Assembly: GCF_014898055.3 (NCBI RefSeq)
Contig: NW_023601104.1
Coordinates: 40,984,210 to 41,048,209 of the forward strand
DNA length: 64,000 nt
Source: Talpa occidentalis
Taxonomy: Eukaryota > Chordata > Mammalia > Eulipotyphla > Talpidae
Direction of reading: 5' to 3'
In this document: positions 53,405-64,000 of the stretch, one piece after another
Position numbering within the stretch: position 1 is the stretch's first letter
Layout of the letters: every line of letters begins with the position of its first letter
Notes under the pieces: model-generated
Seen by the model: only the letters and a program-made list of their open reading frames with translations
Database searches by the model: none
What the model was told of the DNA's origin: nothing
Made by a program: the position numbers and the translations under genes

Positions 53405-53792
53405 ATGCCATGACATCTACCTCAAAGAACGGCTATCTCAGACAAACACACTGCAGGCCACCCAACTAGACTAGATAAACTGCCAGAATGCCTCCCCCAC
53501 CGAGGAAACTTTGTTTTACAGATCCTGGTTGATTAGATAACTGGTTGGTTGGGATTGACTTATTTTCCTACTACCTCCTTTTATCTCTCTTCCTGTTTTA
53601 AATCCCTACATGTTTTCAATTCACCAATAAATATTAAACCTTTTAAGGATTTTAATCCCTAAATCTCTCACCCTCAGACCTATTAAAAGTGGGGCCACAG
53701 GCCTTGGCTCTCAGTCTCTCTCTCTCCTCTCTCCTGCTACCCAAGTTTCACTCTTGCTCTCTCTCACGCTCTCTCTCTCTCTTGCTCCCGCT

Positions 53793-53829
<37 letters not shown>

Positions 53830-53890
53830 GCTACCCAAATATGGTCTCAAACAGTCTGCCCCTCATACCCACCATACAGGCATACATTCA
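53405..53890 (+). mobile_element. Probable ERV1-type LTR remnant with CT-rich tract
   Basis: AATAAA at 53626-53631 follows a C-rich block and a CTTTTATCTCTCTTCC stretch, then R/U5-like sequence with an expanded CT region. Ends were not defined, so the limits are rough. Confidence 0.4.
53705..53828 (+). repeat. (CT)n-rich tract with a duplicated 15-mer
   Basis: Interrupted CT repeats; CTCTCCTGCTACCCAA occurs at both ends (about 53729 and 53823), suggesting an internal duplication. Two ORFs overlapping it are low-complexity. Confidence 0.85.
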
Positions 53891-53969
53891 CATATACACA
53901 CTCCATCTCACCCATTTTCATGCTTATGTACTCATATTTACACGCATCTTCTGCAGTAAGAGTAAATGG

Positions 53970-54097
53970 TTAAATAATGCTTGCTATTTGCCAGGCATTG
54001 CTCTAAACACTTTAAATGAATTAACATCAGGAGCAAAGTATAGTTTTATCCCAGTGGCAAAGAGGAGACTGAGGCTCAGAAAGATTTAACCAGTTAT
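53970..54097 (+). repeat. MIR SINE, interrupted by a younger SINE
   Basis: TGCTTGCTATTTGCCAGGCA, TTGCTCTAAACACTTTAAAT, GAATTAACATCAGG and GAGACTGAGGCTCAGAAAGA are MIR in order. It stops where the SINE's target duplication begins. Confidence 0.85.
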
Positions 54098-54906
54098 TGC
54101 GCAGGCAGTTGAGCACAGTGCTGTGAAGCTGTCCGCAGCCTCTGCAGTGCCGGTTCTATCCCCACCAGCCTCAGAGCAACCCACATGGCGCAGCAGACCT
54201 CTCCTGTCTCACCTGCTGATCCCCTCAGCAGTGTATTTTGTCAGTCTGCCTGTTCTGTTCACCGCTCTGTCTCTGGTGAATCTGTTAGGGGGAAAAGGAT
54301 GTCCTAAAGCTAATTTCATACAGGCTTTGTGGACTCCGCCCCCACTCCAGACCAAAGCCAAAAGACACTGGGAACTACAAATCCCATCACCACCAAAGGG
54401 AAGGTTGCTGGAACCTGAGGGTGGGGTTAAGCAGCCAGGTTTGGTATAAAACCAGACACATGGGCTTTGGGGGATTTCCCTTTTCAGCTCTCCGCCAGCT
54501 CACAGTGGAGTGGCCAGCTCTGAGAGTGCCTTTGGGTTTCTGGGTCGGCGGATAAGGTAGGATGCATTAAAGACTTTATTTCCCTATTTTCTCCCTGAGT
54601 TGTACATTTCCTCAATTCCCTTTCCCTTGCAAATAAAGCTTTTATTAACCTTTTGTGTGCGCCTGTAGTGGAGTATTAATAAGTCCCTTTTAAGCATGCA
54701 GGTGAGGACCCACAGCCAGGCAACCTGTTTTATATCGGGGTTGCTCCATAACAGTTTGGCGCCCAAAGTGGTTTCCAAGCTACACCTGTGGTTAACCAGC
54801 CCAAAGTAACTTTCCTTGCATTGGTCACCATAAAGTGCACAAATCCTCTCACCCTCCCGCGCATCTGGACTGTACCCCGGTTCTTGTATAAATAAAATAA
54901 AAAAAA
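54098..54906 (+). mobile_element. Type II SINE split by an ERV LTR
   Basis: SINE halves 54098-54282 and 54841-54906. Duplication AAGATTTAACCAGTTAT at 54081-54097 and 54907-54923. The head lacks its first about 15 nt, while the duplication is exact. Confidence 0.93.
54283..54840 (+). mobile_element. ERV LTR plus primer binding site stub (class II-like)
   Basis: A 471-bp LTR (54283-54753) starts TGTTAGGGGG and ends CCATAACA. TATAAA is at 54445-54450 and AATAAAGCTTTT at 54632. GT then TGGCGCCCAAAGTGG (54757-54771) fits a tRNA-Lys primer binding site, 13 of 15 to the Lys1,2 type as remembered. About 70 bp of leader follow before SINE sequence resumes. There is no second LTR and no viral gene. 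AATC occurs on both sides. Confidence 0.8.
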
Positions 54907-55034
54907 AAGATTTAACCAGTTATGATAGGGTTTAGGGAGGAGGGAAAGGCACCATACCTAGTATAGGAACCTACACACACACACACACAGCATAGGCCAC
55001 ATGCAAAGGCTATGTAATTAATAATCCATTGTCT

Positions 55035-55313
55035 GGGCCTCCCCTGGTGGTGCAGGTGGTTGAGTGCCGCACTGTGAAGCTTTTCGCAGCCTCTGCAGCG
55101 CTGGTTCAATCCCAGCCGGCCGGCGAGGGTCCTACATGGTGCAGCAGACCTCTCCTGTCGCGCCCGCTGCTCCCCTCAGCAGTGTATTTCATCAGTCTGC
55201 CTGTTCTATTCCCCATTCTGTCTCTGGTGAATCCTCTCACCCTCCTGTGCATCTGGCCTGTACCCCAGTTCTTGTGTAAAAATGAATAAATAAATTTTTA
55301 AAAATAATAATAA
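55035..55313 (+). mobile_element. Type II SINE
   Basis: Imperfect duplication ATAATCCATTGTCT (55021-55034) and ATAATCCGTTGTCT (about 55316-55328). The tail contains a short TAA repeat. Confidence 0.92.
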
Positions 55314-55328
55314 TAATAATCCGTTGTC

Positions 55329-56086
55329 TTTGAACTAAAACTCTTGTTTTGAACTGAGGTTCCTACCCCAGTGATGACTGAAGTACCCGACACTGATGCC
55401 ATCAGAACAATAGGGTTTTTCCCAGGTGCAGGAAAACAGGATATACCTGGGTCAAGATGACCAAGGAGGCCACAACAAACTCTAGGGATACCATGAAGAA
55501 CAAGGCCCCAACCCTGATGGGCTGTTGCAGCAGGAGGCTGACTTATGGTTAACCGACTTTCACTAGAAAAAGGCCAGCTTGAGATGAGATGTCAGAACAG
55601 GCTTTTGGGGTAAAATAGCCCCATTGTCTCAGATCTCCAGTTTTCTAACATTAAAGTCTGTGTCATAGATCCAATTCCTGTCTCTGTTCAATTAGCTTCC
55701 AGCAGCAACATGCAGCCCGACTCCAACATTTTCTGGTTACAGTTAGTAAGTGACAACGTGGAATTTAAACCCAGGCAGTGTGGTTCTGAAGAACAGGTGC
55801 TGCCATATTTATCCACACATCTATTACCAAGCTCCCTTACAATTCTGTGCCCACAACCAACACATGCCAAGCCTTTCCTAAGAGCAGGCAGGTGAAGGGA
55901 GCGCTTTGCTAAGTGCTACTTCACTTGTTCTAGAAAAGAAGTCACCAGGATCCAAGATTGACAGCGCCTTTCCTCTAGTTCTCAAGTTGGTCCTCAAATC
56001 TTCAAAGATAAGAGCTCCCCGAGCCTATTATTCTCTTGTGCAAATAATTCAATACCCAGTATACTACATTTCCAGATCCTCTTGTC
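55329..56086. other. Intergenic; one weak MIR patch
   Basis: 55745-55800 (GTAAGTGACAACGTGGAATT, TAAACCCAGGCAGTGTGGTT) resembles the MIR 3' half. Nothing else recognised. Confidence 0.4.
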
Positions 56087-56105
56087 TAATTCCGTAATCA
56101 TTTTT

Positions 56106-56391
56106 TTTTAAAGATTTATTTGTTTGTTTGTTTGTTTGTTTGTACAAGCACTGGGTACAATCAGAAGCAGGGGAGGGTGAGAGATTTCACCAGAGCCAGA
56201 GCAGGAAGCAGAGCAGGCAGAAGGACCGAAGCACACTGCTGAGGGGAGCAGCGGGCAGCAGGAGAGGTCTGCGCGCCATGTGGGACCCTCCTCTGGTGGC
56301 CGGGGAGCAGCCGGGAATCGAACCGGCGCTGCAGAGGCCACGGGCAGCTTCGCAACCCAGAGCTCAACCACTGCGCCACCGGGGAGGCCCA
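56106..56391 (-). mobile_element. Type I SINE, antisense
   Basis: Duplications TAATTCCGTAATCATTTTT (56087-56105) and TAATTCCTTTATCATTTTT (56392-56410). The tail is a TTTG repeat. It shares the GCTCCCCGGCCACC body block of the young copies but has no 3' extension. Confidence 0.94.
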
Positions 56392-56410
56392 TAATTCCTT
56401 TATCATTTTT

Positions 56411-57705
56411 ATGACCTATGTATACACTATTTCAAAGCTCCTGTTTTAATTTTAAAGACCCAAACTGAGCCCAATGCGTGAAGAAGGAGCTGACCAAGTT
56501 AAGTAAACAGAATTACCCTTTTAACTCCTACCAGTCATATTCTACCAATGCAATCAATGATCATGTTGGAGTATTTATCAATATAATATAGGTGAGGCAT
56601 ATTTGGAAAGAAATATGGCTCCCCGGTGATTATGTATCCCTGGAAGAAGACCAACTGAGAGCACATGAGATTCAAGAACTGAGCAGGATACAGTCATCAA
56701 ACTCTTATTCTTTCTAGTTTACTAGATAAAATGTGGAGGAGAATGGATCTGTCAAGGGCTTCTAGGAATTTACTAAGAAATGAATATGGCAATAGAAGTG
56801 GTTAGACTAGATTAGAGATGAGGAAGTATCACATGGTGTTCCTCTGCCCTCCAGAGGCCATTCTGACTCCAGCCTGAGGTCAAGGACCCGGTTAATTTTA
56901 AACTGACCATAGGGCATCTGGGAAGGTCAGGTTGATACCAAAGTCATTTTTAAATGTGCATTTGATTCCAAGGTGGACCTGAAAACCCACCTTCCACCTG
57001 CACTCCAACAAAATCCAGCTAGCTCATGCTCTGGACAGAACTACTGGTAAGAACCATTCTCACTATAATGCTAATAAAACTGGAGTTGAGCTCTGTCTAT
57101 GCCCAACTACAATGGTGATTTCTTACCCCTCCCCACATTTTCTTTCCCATCTGCTCCTGCTTCTTCTCTTTCTACCATTCTCACTAAGTCATAAAATAAC
57201 CCAGCATACTAGTATAGTTTAAGGGGCAAACTCTCAGTGTATATAAATTCCTGAAGAGCATTACATTCTTACTAGGGAACCAGATGAATAAGACATTGGC
57301 CTAAAAGTCAAAATATCAAAAGGCCCTTCATCTTCCCTCTTCCCCAGTCCTCCTCCTTGCCCATTCCTTGAAGGTGGCAGCATGGTCACTGCAGAGGCAG
57401 TTACAGAAAGGCGACAAACCAAGATAGATGCTGGCCAAGGAGATAGTCTCAGAATTAGAACTAAGAAATTGGCAGGACCAAGAAGAAGGCCAGTGACAGA
57501 AGCAGCTTTGTGGTTGGGAGATTGGTTATATACAGGGAGATTAAGAAGTCAATTTTAATTGAGATGAGATTAAGGTGCTTGACTTGATGAGAGTCAAATT
57601 TATCAGCGCTGAGGATGGGAAAGCCTCTATAAATTGTGTTTGGGGAAAATACATTGTAGTATGTAAGGGACACATCATCATGTTTGCAACTTGTTTTCCA
57701 AAAGT
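56411..57705. other. 1.3 kb intergenic, nothing recognised
   Basis: The ORF 57461-57709 (-) is AT-rich chance. No promoter or exon feature. Confidence 0.35.
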
Positions 57706-57709
57706 TCAA

Positions 57710-57870
57710 AAAAAGAATGTATATATTAGATAGAGAGAGAGAAGAATGTGGTAAAATATTAAGTTAGGGAGTCTAGGTAAAGAGACTTAAAGAAGTTTTG
57801 TGTATCACTGTTGCAACATTTCCCGAAGTTTGAAATTATTTCAAAGTAAAACATTTTTAAGCAAAATGCC
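57710..57870 (+). mobile_element. L1ME-type 3' end
   Basis: GGGAGTCTAGGTAAAGAGAC and GAAGTTTGAAATTATTTCAA followed by AGTAAAAC match the old L1 3' terminus. Confidence 0.65.
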
Positions 57871-59085
57871 AGAATGACAAAAATTTAAAAGACTAATTCC
57901 TAGTGTTGCAAAGGCTAGGGAAGAGCAGGAACTCTATAATTTGATACCGGTATTAATATAAACTAGTGCTCTGGAAAACTGTAAGGCAGTATCTACTAAG
58001 GCTGACATAAATATACCCTATAACCAATAATCATAGTTAGTATAAACCCCAAAAGAATTGCCCACATATGTGCACTACACATACAAGTAGATTCAGACAG
58101 AACTGTTTGTAACAGCCAAAAACTAGGAGTTTTCATCATCTATTACTACAGAGTAAATTGCCCCAAGCGTTAACCAGAAAACACCAACATGTGTACCTTA
58201 TAGACTCTGTGAGTCAGGAATTCATGTCACTTAGTTCCAGGACTCTCATGCAAGGCCTGTCATGCTGTTGCAGCGGAGTTGTCAGCTAGGGCTGCAGTCA
58301 GCTGTGAGTTTGACTGGAGGTGGAGAATCTTCTTCCAAGCTCACTCACATAGTCGTTGGCAGGTCTCAGTCACCCGTCACTTGGACCTCTCCAGAGGGAT
58401 ACCTCATGACATGGCACTTACTTCCCAAGGTAAGCAATCTAAGAGAGAACAGCCATAATGGAAGTCATATTGTTTTTGTAATCTAATCTCACAGGTGAAG
58501 TTCTGTCTATTCATTAGAGGCAAGTCACTAGGTCCAGCTCCCCCTCAAGGAAAGAGGATTACACAGGTCACCAGAAACAGGAGGCAAGGACCATCTACCA
58601 CACTACCCAAATGTCCAACAATAGTAAAATGTGTACATAAACAAATTATGGTCTATTCAAATATTAAAAAACAGGAAAATGAATGAATTATAGCTACTTG
58701 CAACAAGAAATGAATCTCACAAACAGTGTTGGGGGAAAAACAAAACAGAGAATAATGTGGTATGATCCTATTTATACAACCTTCAAAAACAGGCCAGACT
58801 GAACTGTGATGACAGAAGTCAGATAATAGTTGCCTTTGTGAAAGAAGGATAGGGAATGGCTGAAGGGTTGCTTCTAGAATGTTGGTAATGTTTTAGATCC
58901 TGACCTGAAAAAGAATCATGATGGGAGGGGATGGGGAGTTTCATTTTTTAAAAGTGTATCAAGCTGTAAATTTTCAGTGTTTGAACTCTTCTGTATGTAC
59001 ATACAGAGGAGAGATTTTTTAAAAATCCCAAAAGTTCAGGACTGGGTTATTTGGTAACATTTTATTCTGATGAAATTTCAAACTT
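57871..59085 (+). mobile_element. Old L1 fragment split by an unnamed ancient repeat
   Basis: GGAAAACTGTAAGGCAGTAT and AACAGCCAAAAACTAGGAG before the split; CCAAATGTCCAACAATAGTA, TAGCTACTTGCAACAAGAAA and TATGATCCTATTTATACAAC after it, in L1 order. Confidence 0.7.
58135..58605 (+). repeat. Ancient dispersed repeat inside the old L1, family not assigned
   Basis: GGGCTGCAGTCAGCTGTGAG, TTTGACTGGAGGTGGAGAAT, CCAAGCTCACTCACATAGTC and GGACCTCTCCAGAGGGATAC belong to a common mammalian interspersed repeat that I recognise by pattern but cannot name. Confidence 0.5.
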
Positions 59086-59103
59086 AAAGATAAGTTGTAA
59101 GAA

Positions 59104-60316
59104 CCCAAACGCCCAAAAATAGATGACTGGATCAAGAAGATGTGATACATATACACAATGGAATATTACTCAGCGATCAAAAAAGATAAACTCATGCAAT
59201 TTACAGCAACATGGATGAAGCTGGAAGGGAACATGCTCAGCGAAATAAGCCAGAAAGAAAAAGAAAAATACCAGAATTTAGAAAGCCTAAATAATAGGAA
59301 TAATAGCAGGAATATAGCAGGAAAATAGCAGGAATTTAGAAAACCAAAATAAGGGACCAGGAAAAAGATTAATTATAATCAAGTAAAAATCAAAATCAAC
59401 AAGCCAGAGACATGCTGTGGGGGGGGGGAGAGAGTAGGATAAAAACAAGGGGGGGTGGGAATTGTAAGGGGATTATAACCAAGATGAAAATGCATACATT
59501 GTGCAAAAATGAAAAATGATGTAAAAATATATATAAAATTTTTTTTGTTCAACATCACTTGTCATCACGGAAATGCAAATCAAAACTACCATGAGATACC
59601 ATCTTACACCAGTGAGAATGGCACATATTAAAAAAACTAGCAACAACAAATGTTGGCGAGGTTGTGGAGAAAAAGGAACTCTCCTGCACTGTTGGTGGGA
59701 ATGCAAACTGGTCCAACCACTACGGAGAGCTGTGTGGAGATTTCTGGACCTACTAAACATAGAGCTTCCATATGATCCAGCAATTCCACTCCTAGGTATT
59801 TACCCAAAGGACACAGAAACATCAATTCCAAAGAACACCTGCACCCCTATGTGTATAGCAGCACTATTTACAATAGCTAAGCTTTGGAAACAGCCCAAAT
59901 GCCCAAAAATAGATGACTGGATCAAGAAGATGTGGTACATATGTACCATGGAATATTACTCAGCATTCAAAAAAGATAAACACATGCAATTTGCAGCAAC
60001 ATGGATGGCGCTGGAAGGGATTATGCTCAGCGAAATAAGCCAAAAAGAAAAAGAAAAATACCGGATGGTCTCACTCATAGCAGGAATCTAGAAAACTTAA
60101 ATAAGGGATCAGGAAAATGAATAACTATAAGAAAGTGAAAATCAAAATCAACAAAAAACTATGAACCAGAGACACTTTTTGGGGGGTGGGGGCCGGGAGG
60201 GGAGGGATTGGGGTCAGAATGGGGCATGTGCAGTTGTATGGGGGAATATAAAAATAAAATTTATTATTTAATAAAAAAAAAATGAAAAAAAAAATATATA
60301 TAAAATTTTTTTTAAA
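59104..60316 (+). mobile_element. Outer young L1, 5'-truncated, split by another L1 in its tail
   Basis: Exact 18-bp duplication AAAGATAAGTTGTAAGAA at 59086-59103 and 60317-60334. The own sequence is 59104-59546 (end of ORF2 at about 59104-59290, then the 3' UTR with a G-run) plus the tail after the inner element. Confidence 0.9.
59547..60289 (+). mobile_element. Inner young L1, 5'-truncated, ORF2 C-terminus still open
   Basis: It inserted in the tail of the outer L1: the 24-bp AT-rich tail segment at 59523-59546 is repeated exactly at 60290-60313. The frame is open from the left edge to the TAG ending at 60091, about 180 residues. It matches the L1 ORF2 protein C-terminus: [48 protein letters not shown] and DWIKKMW. 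The G-rich 3' UTR and A-tail follow. No endonuclease or reverse transcriptase domain is included, so it is not mobile. Confidence 0.93.
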
Positions 60317-60334
60317 AAAGATAAGTTGTAAGAA

Positions 60335-60605
60335 TCATATAAAGCACTCCTATATATTTCTTCCCCAGATCTACCCATGATTACATTTTGCCCCATTTGG
60401 TTTGTAATTCTCCCTGTGTATGTATATACATTTTTTTTTCTGAGCTATTTGGAATTAAGTTGCAAACAACACACCTATTTTCCCCTCAGTACTTCAATGT
60501 GCATTTCCTATGAACAAGGAGATTCTTTTACATAATCACAGTACAATTATTTCAACAAGGTTTATTCTTTTTTTAAGTCCAATCTCCAATTCCAGGATTA
60601 CACGT
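60335..60605. other. AT-rich intergenic, nothing recognised
   Basis: No gene or named repeat supported. Confidence 0.35.
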
Positions 60606-60619
60606 TGCACTTAATTTTC

Positions 60620-60891
60620 TTTCTTTCTTTTTTTTTTTTAAGATTTATTTATTTATTTATGCACACAAGAACCGGGGTGCACGGGAGGGTGAGAGGATTC
60701 ACCAAAGACAGAGCAGGGAACAGAACAGGCAGACTGACGAAATACACTGCTGAGAGGAGCAGGGGGCGAGACAGGAGAGGTCTGCCGTGCCATGTGGGAC
60801 CCTCGCCGGCTGGCCAGGATCAAACCAGTGCTGCAGAGGCTGTGGACAGCTTCACAGCGCGCTCAACCACCTGAGCCACCAGGGGAGGCTC
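60620..60891 (-). mobile_element. Type II SINE, antisense, first of three in a row
   Basis: Duplications TGCACTTAATTTTC (60606-60619) and TGCACTTAACTTTC (60892-60905). Confidence 0.92.
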
Positions 60892-60915
60892 TGCACTTAA
60901 CTTTCAACTCTTTTT

Positions 60916-61176
60916 TTTTAAGATTTATTTATTTATTTATACAAGCACCAGGTACAGTCAGAAAGCGGGAGGGTGAGAGAATTCACCAGAGCCAGAGCGG
61001 GGAGCAGAACAGGCAGACAGACGAAATACACTGCTGAGGGGAACAGCAGGAGCGGCAGGCGGGGTCTGTCGCACCATGTGGGATCCTTGCCAGTGGCTGC
61101 GATCGAACCAGTGCTGCAGAGGCTGCGGGCAGCTTCACAGCCCAGCTCTCAACAGCTGCACCACCAGGGGAGGCCC
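60916..61176 (-). mobile_element. Type I SINE, antisense, second of three
   Basis: Short duplications TCAACTCTTTTT (60904-60915) and TCAACTCTCTTT (61177-61188). Confidence 0.9.
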
Positions 61177-61260
61177 TCAACTCTCTTTGGCGTCCTTTAA
61201 TATGGAACCGTTAATCAATATTTTATAACTTCACTTTTTGAAGACCACAAGTCAGTTTTT

Positions 61261-61528
61261 TTTCTTTAAAGATTTATTTATTTATGCATACAAGAGCTGG
61301 GGTATAGGCCAGAGGTGTGGTGGGTGAGAGGATTCACCAGAGACAGAATGGGGAACAGAATAGGCAGACTGACCAAAATACACTGCTGAGGGGAGCAGTG
61401 GGTGAGTCAGGAGAGGTCTGCTTCGCCATGTGGGCTGTTCCCTGGCCAGCCAGGGATCGAACTCACACTGCAGAGGCTGCGGATTGCTTCACAGTGCGGT
61501 GCTTAACCCCTTGCACCACCAGGGAAGG
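61261..61528 (-). mobile_element. Type II SINE, antisense, third of three
   Basis: Exact duplication CCACAAGTCAGTTTTT at 61245-61260 and 61529-61544. Confidence 0.95.
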
Positions 61529-61544
61529 CCACAAGTCAGTTTTT

Positions 61545-62086
61545 GTAGATAATTTCTCAATTCAAATTTGTCTAATGTTTCCTTGTGATGATTCAGCTAA
61601 TTCATTCTGGCAAAATGATGTTGTGTCCTTATCGATGAATCACATCAGAGACACAGGATGCTACTTGGCCCTGTTATTAGTGATATTAAATTTGATTACT
61701 TGATTAGGGCAGTGTCTACCAGATTGTGCCACTGTGAAGGTACTGCTCTTCCCTTTGTAGTCACTAAATAATCCTAGGGGAAATACTTTGAGACTATATA
61801 AACATCATATTCCTCATCAAACTTCCCCACTAATTTAACTTCCATTGATGATTCTTGCCTAACACTATTATTCAGGTTCCCCCCACTATCCGAAAGTAGA
61901 AAGTACTTGGCATGATTTGATAGGTTATTTATTGGATCTGGGAACGTTAATACTATTAATGTATTTCGAAAAATTTACGAGCATCTTGAATAACAAACAT
62001 AAAATCTCCAAGAAGCAGTTTAACTTTCAAAATTGAGATCATGTTCAATAAGTCCTACAGTTAAGAGAGAAAAGCCTATCATACAG
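61545..62086. other. Intergenic, nothing recognised
   Basis: The end of the ORF 61317-61703 is the SINE running into unique sequence. Confidence 0.35.
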
Positions 62087-62357
62087 GGGCCTCCTTGGTG
62101 GCACAGGGGTTAAAGTCTTAGCACTATCAAGTTATCGCCAGCCATTTTGGCATGAGTTCCATCCCAGACCAGGGAGATACCAACAAGGCACAGCAGACCT
62201 CTCCTATCTTGCCCACTGCTCCCCTCATCAGGGTATTTCAGTAGATTCTCCTATTCTGCTCCCTACTCTGTCTCTGGTGAGTCCTCTCACCACCCTGCAT
62301 CTCTGGCCTACACCCCAGTTCTTGTATGCAAAATAAATAAAAATAAATCTTAAAAAA
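62087..62357 (+). mobile_element. Type II SINE, diverged
   Basis: It starts GGGCCTCCTTGGTGGCAC. Duplications are too eroded to place, so it is one of the older copies. Confidence 0.88.
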
Positions 62358-64000
62358 AGAAAAGTGAGGCTTTTTTGTTATGTAGAGCACTTGAGTTACA
62401 CTTAGGAATGATGATAAATACCTCTAGAACTCTAAAAGATTGGGCAAATCATCACATGCCATTAGCAAACAAAAAGATAAGTTAGAAGAGAGCACTTGAC
62501 CATAACCTAAATAAAGTGTTATTTGGTAAAGTATATCTATGAGATTAGAAACTGCAAGGTTGAAAATTAGAAAACTAAAGGGAATTGAAATGATAAGATT
62601 TGTCAGGAGTTAACTAGCTGGCACTGTTCAGGGAAGAAGTATATAGGGAGCTTTATTCTCTTATATGATTGGTTACTTTAACCAACCTGAGACACAATAA
62701 AATATCCAGACCTTCCAAGCTGAAGCACTTTTAACATCATTGGACATCTACAAAGCCTATCTGAGCAACAATCATTAGACATCTTACAAAGCCTATCTGA
62801 GCAACAGTCAGCTTTTGGTGACACCCACTATTTTTCATGCCCGCTTCAAGCTGCAGTAGATATTTTGGAAATTAAGTTCAGTATATCTAGTCATCCAAAC
62901 TGTTTAGAAAAGGCTGGCACACAAAAAAAAAAATGAGTAGAAAATCATATGTTGTACCATGAAAACCAATAAAGGGGAGTTTTAGAAATAATGTAATCAA
63001 GAGTGTCAAATAGCATAGCAAAGTCTAAGAGAGCTCCCACTGTACCTCCTGATTAAGAAACCAGGACCGCCTGTCGAGCAGTTTGAGTGACAGGGAGAAG
63101 AGCTCAGGGAACATTAGGAGTCTAAAGAACAGAACTAGGAGTGACTGCATTGAAAAAAAATGGAGTTTCATCCCTAAATATGTTACAATATGAGGGTGAG
63201 AAAAATAGGCTAAGAGTCGCCTCGAGGTCAAATGAAGGTTTTGGGTGTTTTGTTTTATTCTGGTTTTGTTTTTTTTTTTTTCAGCACAGGAAAGAAATAT
63301 TGTCTGCAGACAGAGGAGAAAAGAGGAAATTAAAGGCACTTAAGCTAGACAAAAACAAAGATAAGGGAGGGAAACATTGGCTTTAGATGTTGAAGCTCCT
63401 ATAAGGGAGAAAACAATGAGGGCTGAGAGCGTAAGTTTAAACTTTAACAAAAGGAGTTCAATTCATCATCTGAGATTGTGAGAGAAAAATAAACAAATTT
63501 TGTTTCTGTTTGGAATGAATTAAAAGGCTCATTTCACCTGGCTTTATTTTGTCTGAAAAGTAAGAGGTAAGAGCCCCTGTCAAAGGAGAAGGTGTATCTG
63601 CTGAGGGCATCCAGAGGGGACTTGAAAGGGAGAAAAGGCTTAGTGTTAGGACAACCATCAGCAGTAAACTACACACAGAACAGACACTTGGTAGAAAGTA
63701 GGCACTTAGGAGATTTTGAATAAATGAATAAGACGTGAAGAAAATAACTATGCAGTAACAGGGGAAGCCCCAGTTCATTGGATAATAAATATTTCTCATA
63801 ATTTTTGCAACCTTCCACAGTACGCTAGTGTGTTGTAAGTAGACTTGCAGAATCAAAATATAAAAGGGAGAGGTCACTGCCTTCAATGTGACCTGGAGGC
63901 TTTCTCCAAAGGTCTTAGAGGAAAAGGGCTCAAGGTACCTAGCCTTTGTCTGTAAGGACAGCCCCAATATCAGGGTAGATGGCGTAATACCAGCAGGATG
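62358..64000. other. Intergenic to window end; no gene recognised
   Basis: It contains a tandem duplication of about 35 bp (62744-62812, TACAAAGCCTATCTGAGCAA twice). The 169-aa - strand ORF at 63458-63967 has no nameable domain. Confidence 0.4.

Noticed and set aside
59573..60091. 172-aa ORF that could be called a gene
   Set aside because: It is the C-terminal end of L1 ORF2 in a truncated element, annotated under the mobile element.
24000..64000. A hidden multi-gene system in the intergenic 40 kb
   Set aside because: Both strands were read for exon-like blocks with splice signals or family motifs; all longer ORFs resolve to SINE, L1, LTR or unsupported chance frames.

Overview
This is nuclear DNA from a placental mammal. 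It contains one intact, split protein gene, ABHD4, on the + strand. Its seven coding exons lie between 4285 and 15087, encode 342 residues, and all introns obey GT-AG. About 6 kb past the end of that gene, on the - strand, is a broken olfactory receptor most like OR6J1 (about 22390-23389). ABHD4 followed by an OR6J1-like receptor is the order I know from human 14q11.2, so this looks like the syntenic interval just downstream of the T-cell receptor alpha/DAD1 region. Everything from about 24 kb to the end appears to be intergenic and built mostly of transposable elements.

The species is not certain. The window is full of one tRNA-derived SINE family: 32 body-bearing copies and one head-only copy, 0.25-0.32 kb each. 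Its head, starting GGGCCTCCCTGGTGGCGCA, resembles the heads of cetartiodactyl CHR-type SINEs as I remember them, but its body is different. No Alu, B1/B2, BovB, carnivore SINEC or PRE1 was seen. A non-ruminant cetartiodactyl is my best guess; another laurasiatherian is not excluded. A young L1 lineage, older L1M fragments, MIR, L2, a MER5-like hAT remnant and several ERV LTRs make up most of the rest.

Layout. 1-4.0 kb: upstream intergenic DNA with an ancient repeat, an old LTR carrying a tiny U2 snRNA insertion, and one SINE. 4.0-4.85 kb: CpG-rich promoter and first exon of ABHD4. 4.3-16.5 kb: ABHD4, whose intron 2 holds a decayed copy of part of exon 3. 16.5-22.2 kb: mostly unique sequence with a tiny U6 snRNA insertion and a short L1 tail. 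22.4-23.4 kb: OR6J1-like pseudogene. 24-64 kb: nested repeats, notably an old L1 (about 43.2-48.25 kb) split by four later insertions, an LTR-plus-primer-binding-site stub inside a SINE inside a MIR (54 kb), a solo LTR inside an older LTR (50.2 kb), and two young L1s nested tail-in-tail with two sets of target duplications (59.1-60.3 kb).

I found no operon-like or defence-type system. The most interesting material concerns retrotransposition. Three insertions (U6 nt 1-36, U2 nt 1-31 and a 45-nt SINE head) consist only of the 5' end of a Pol III/snRNA-type transcript, lack an A-tail and are flanked by target-site duplications. A SINE sublineage also appears to have lost its TCTTT terminator and now carries a shared read-through 3' extension.
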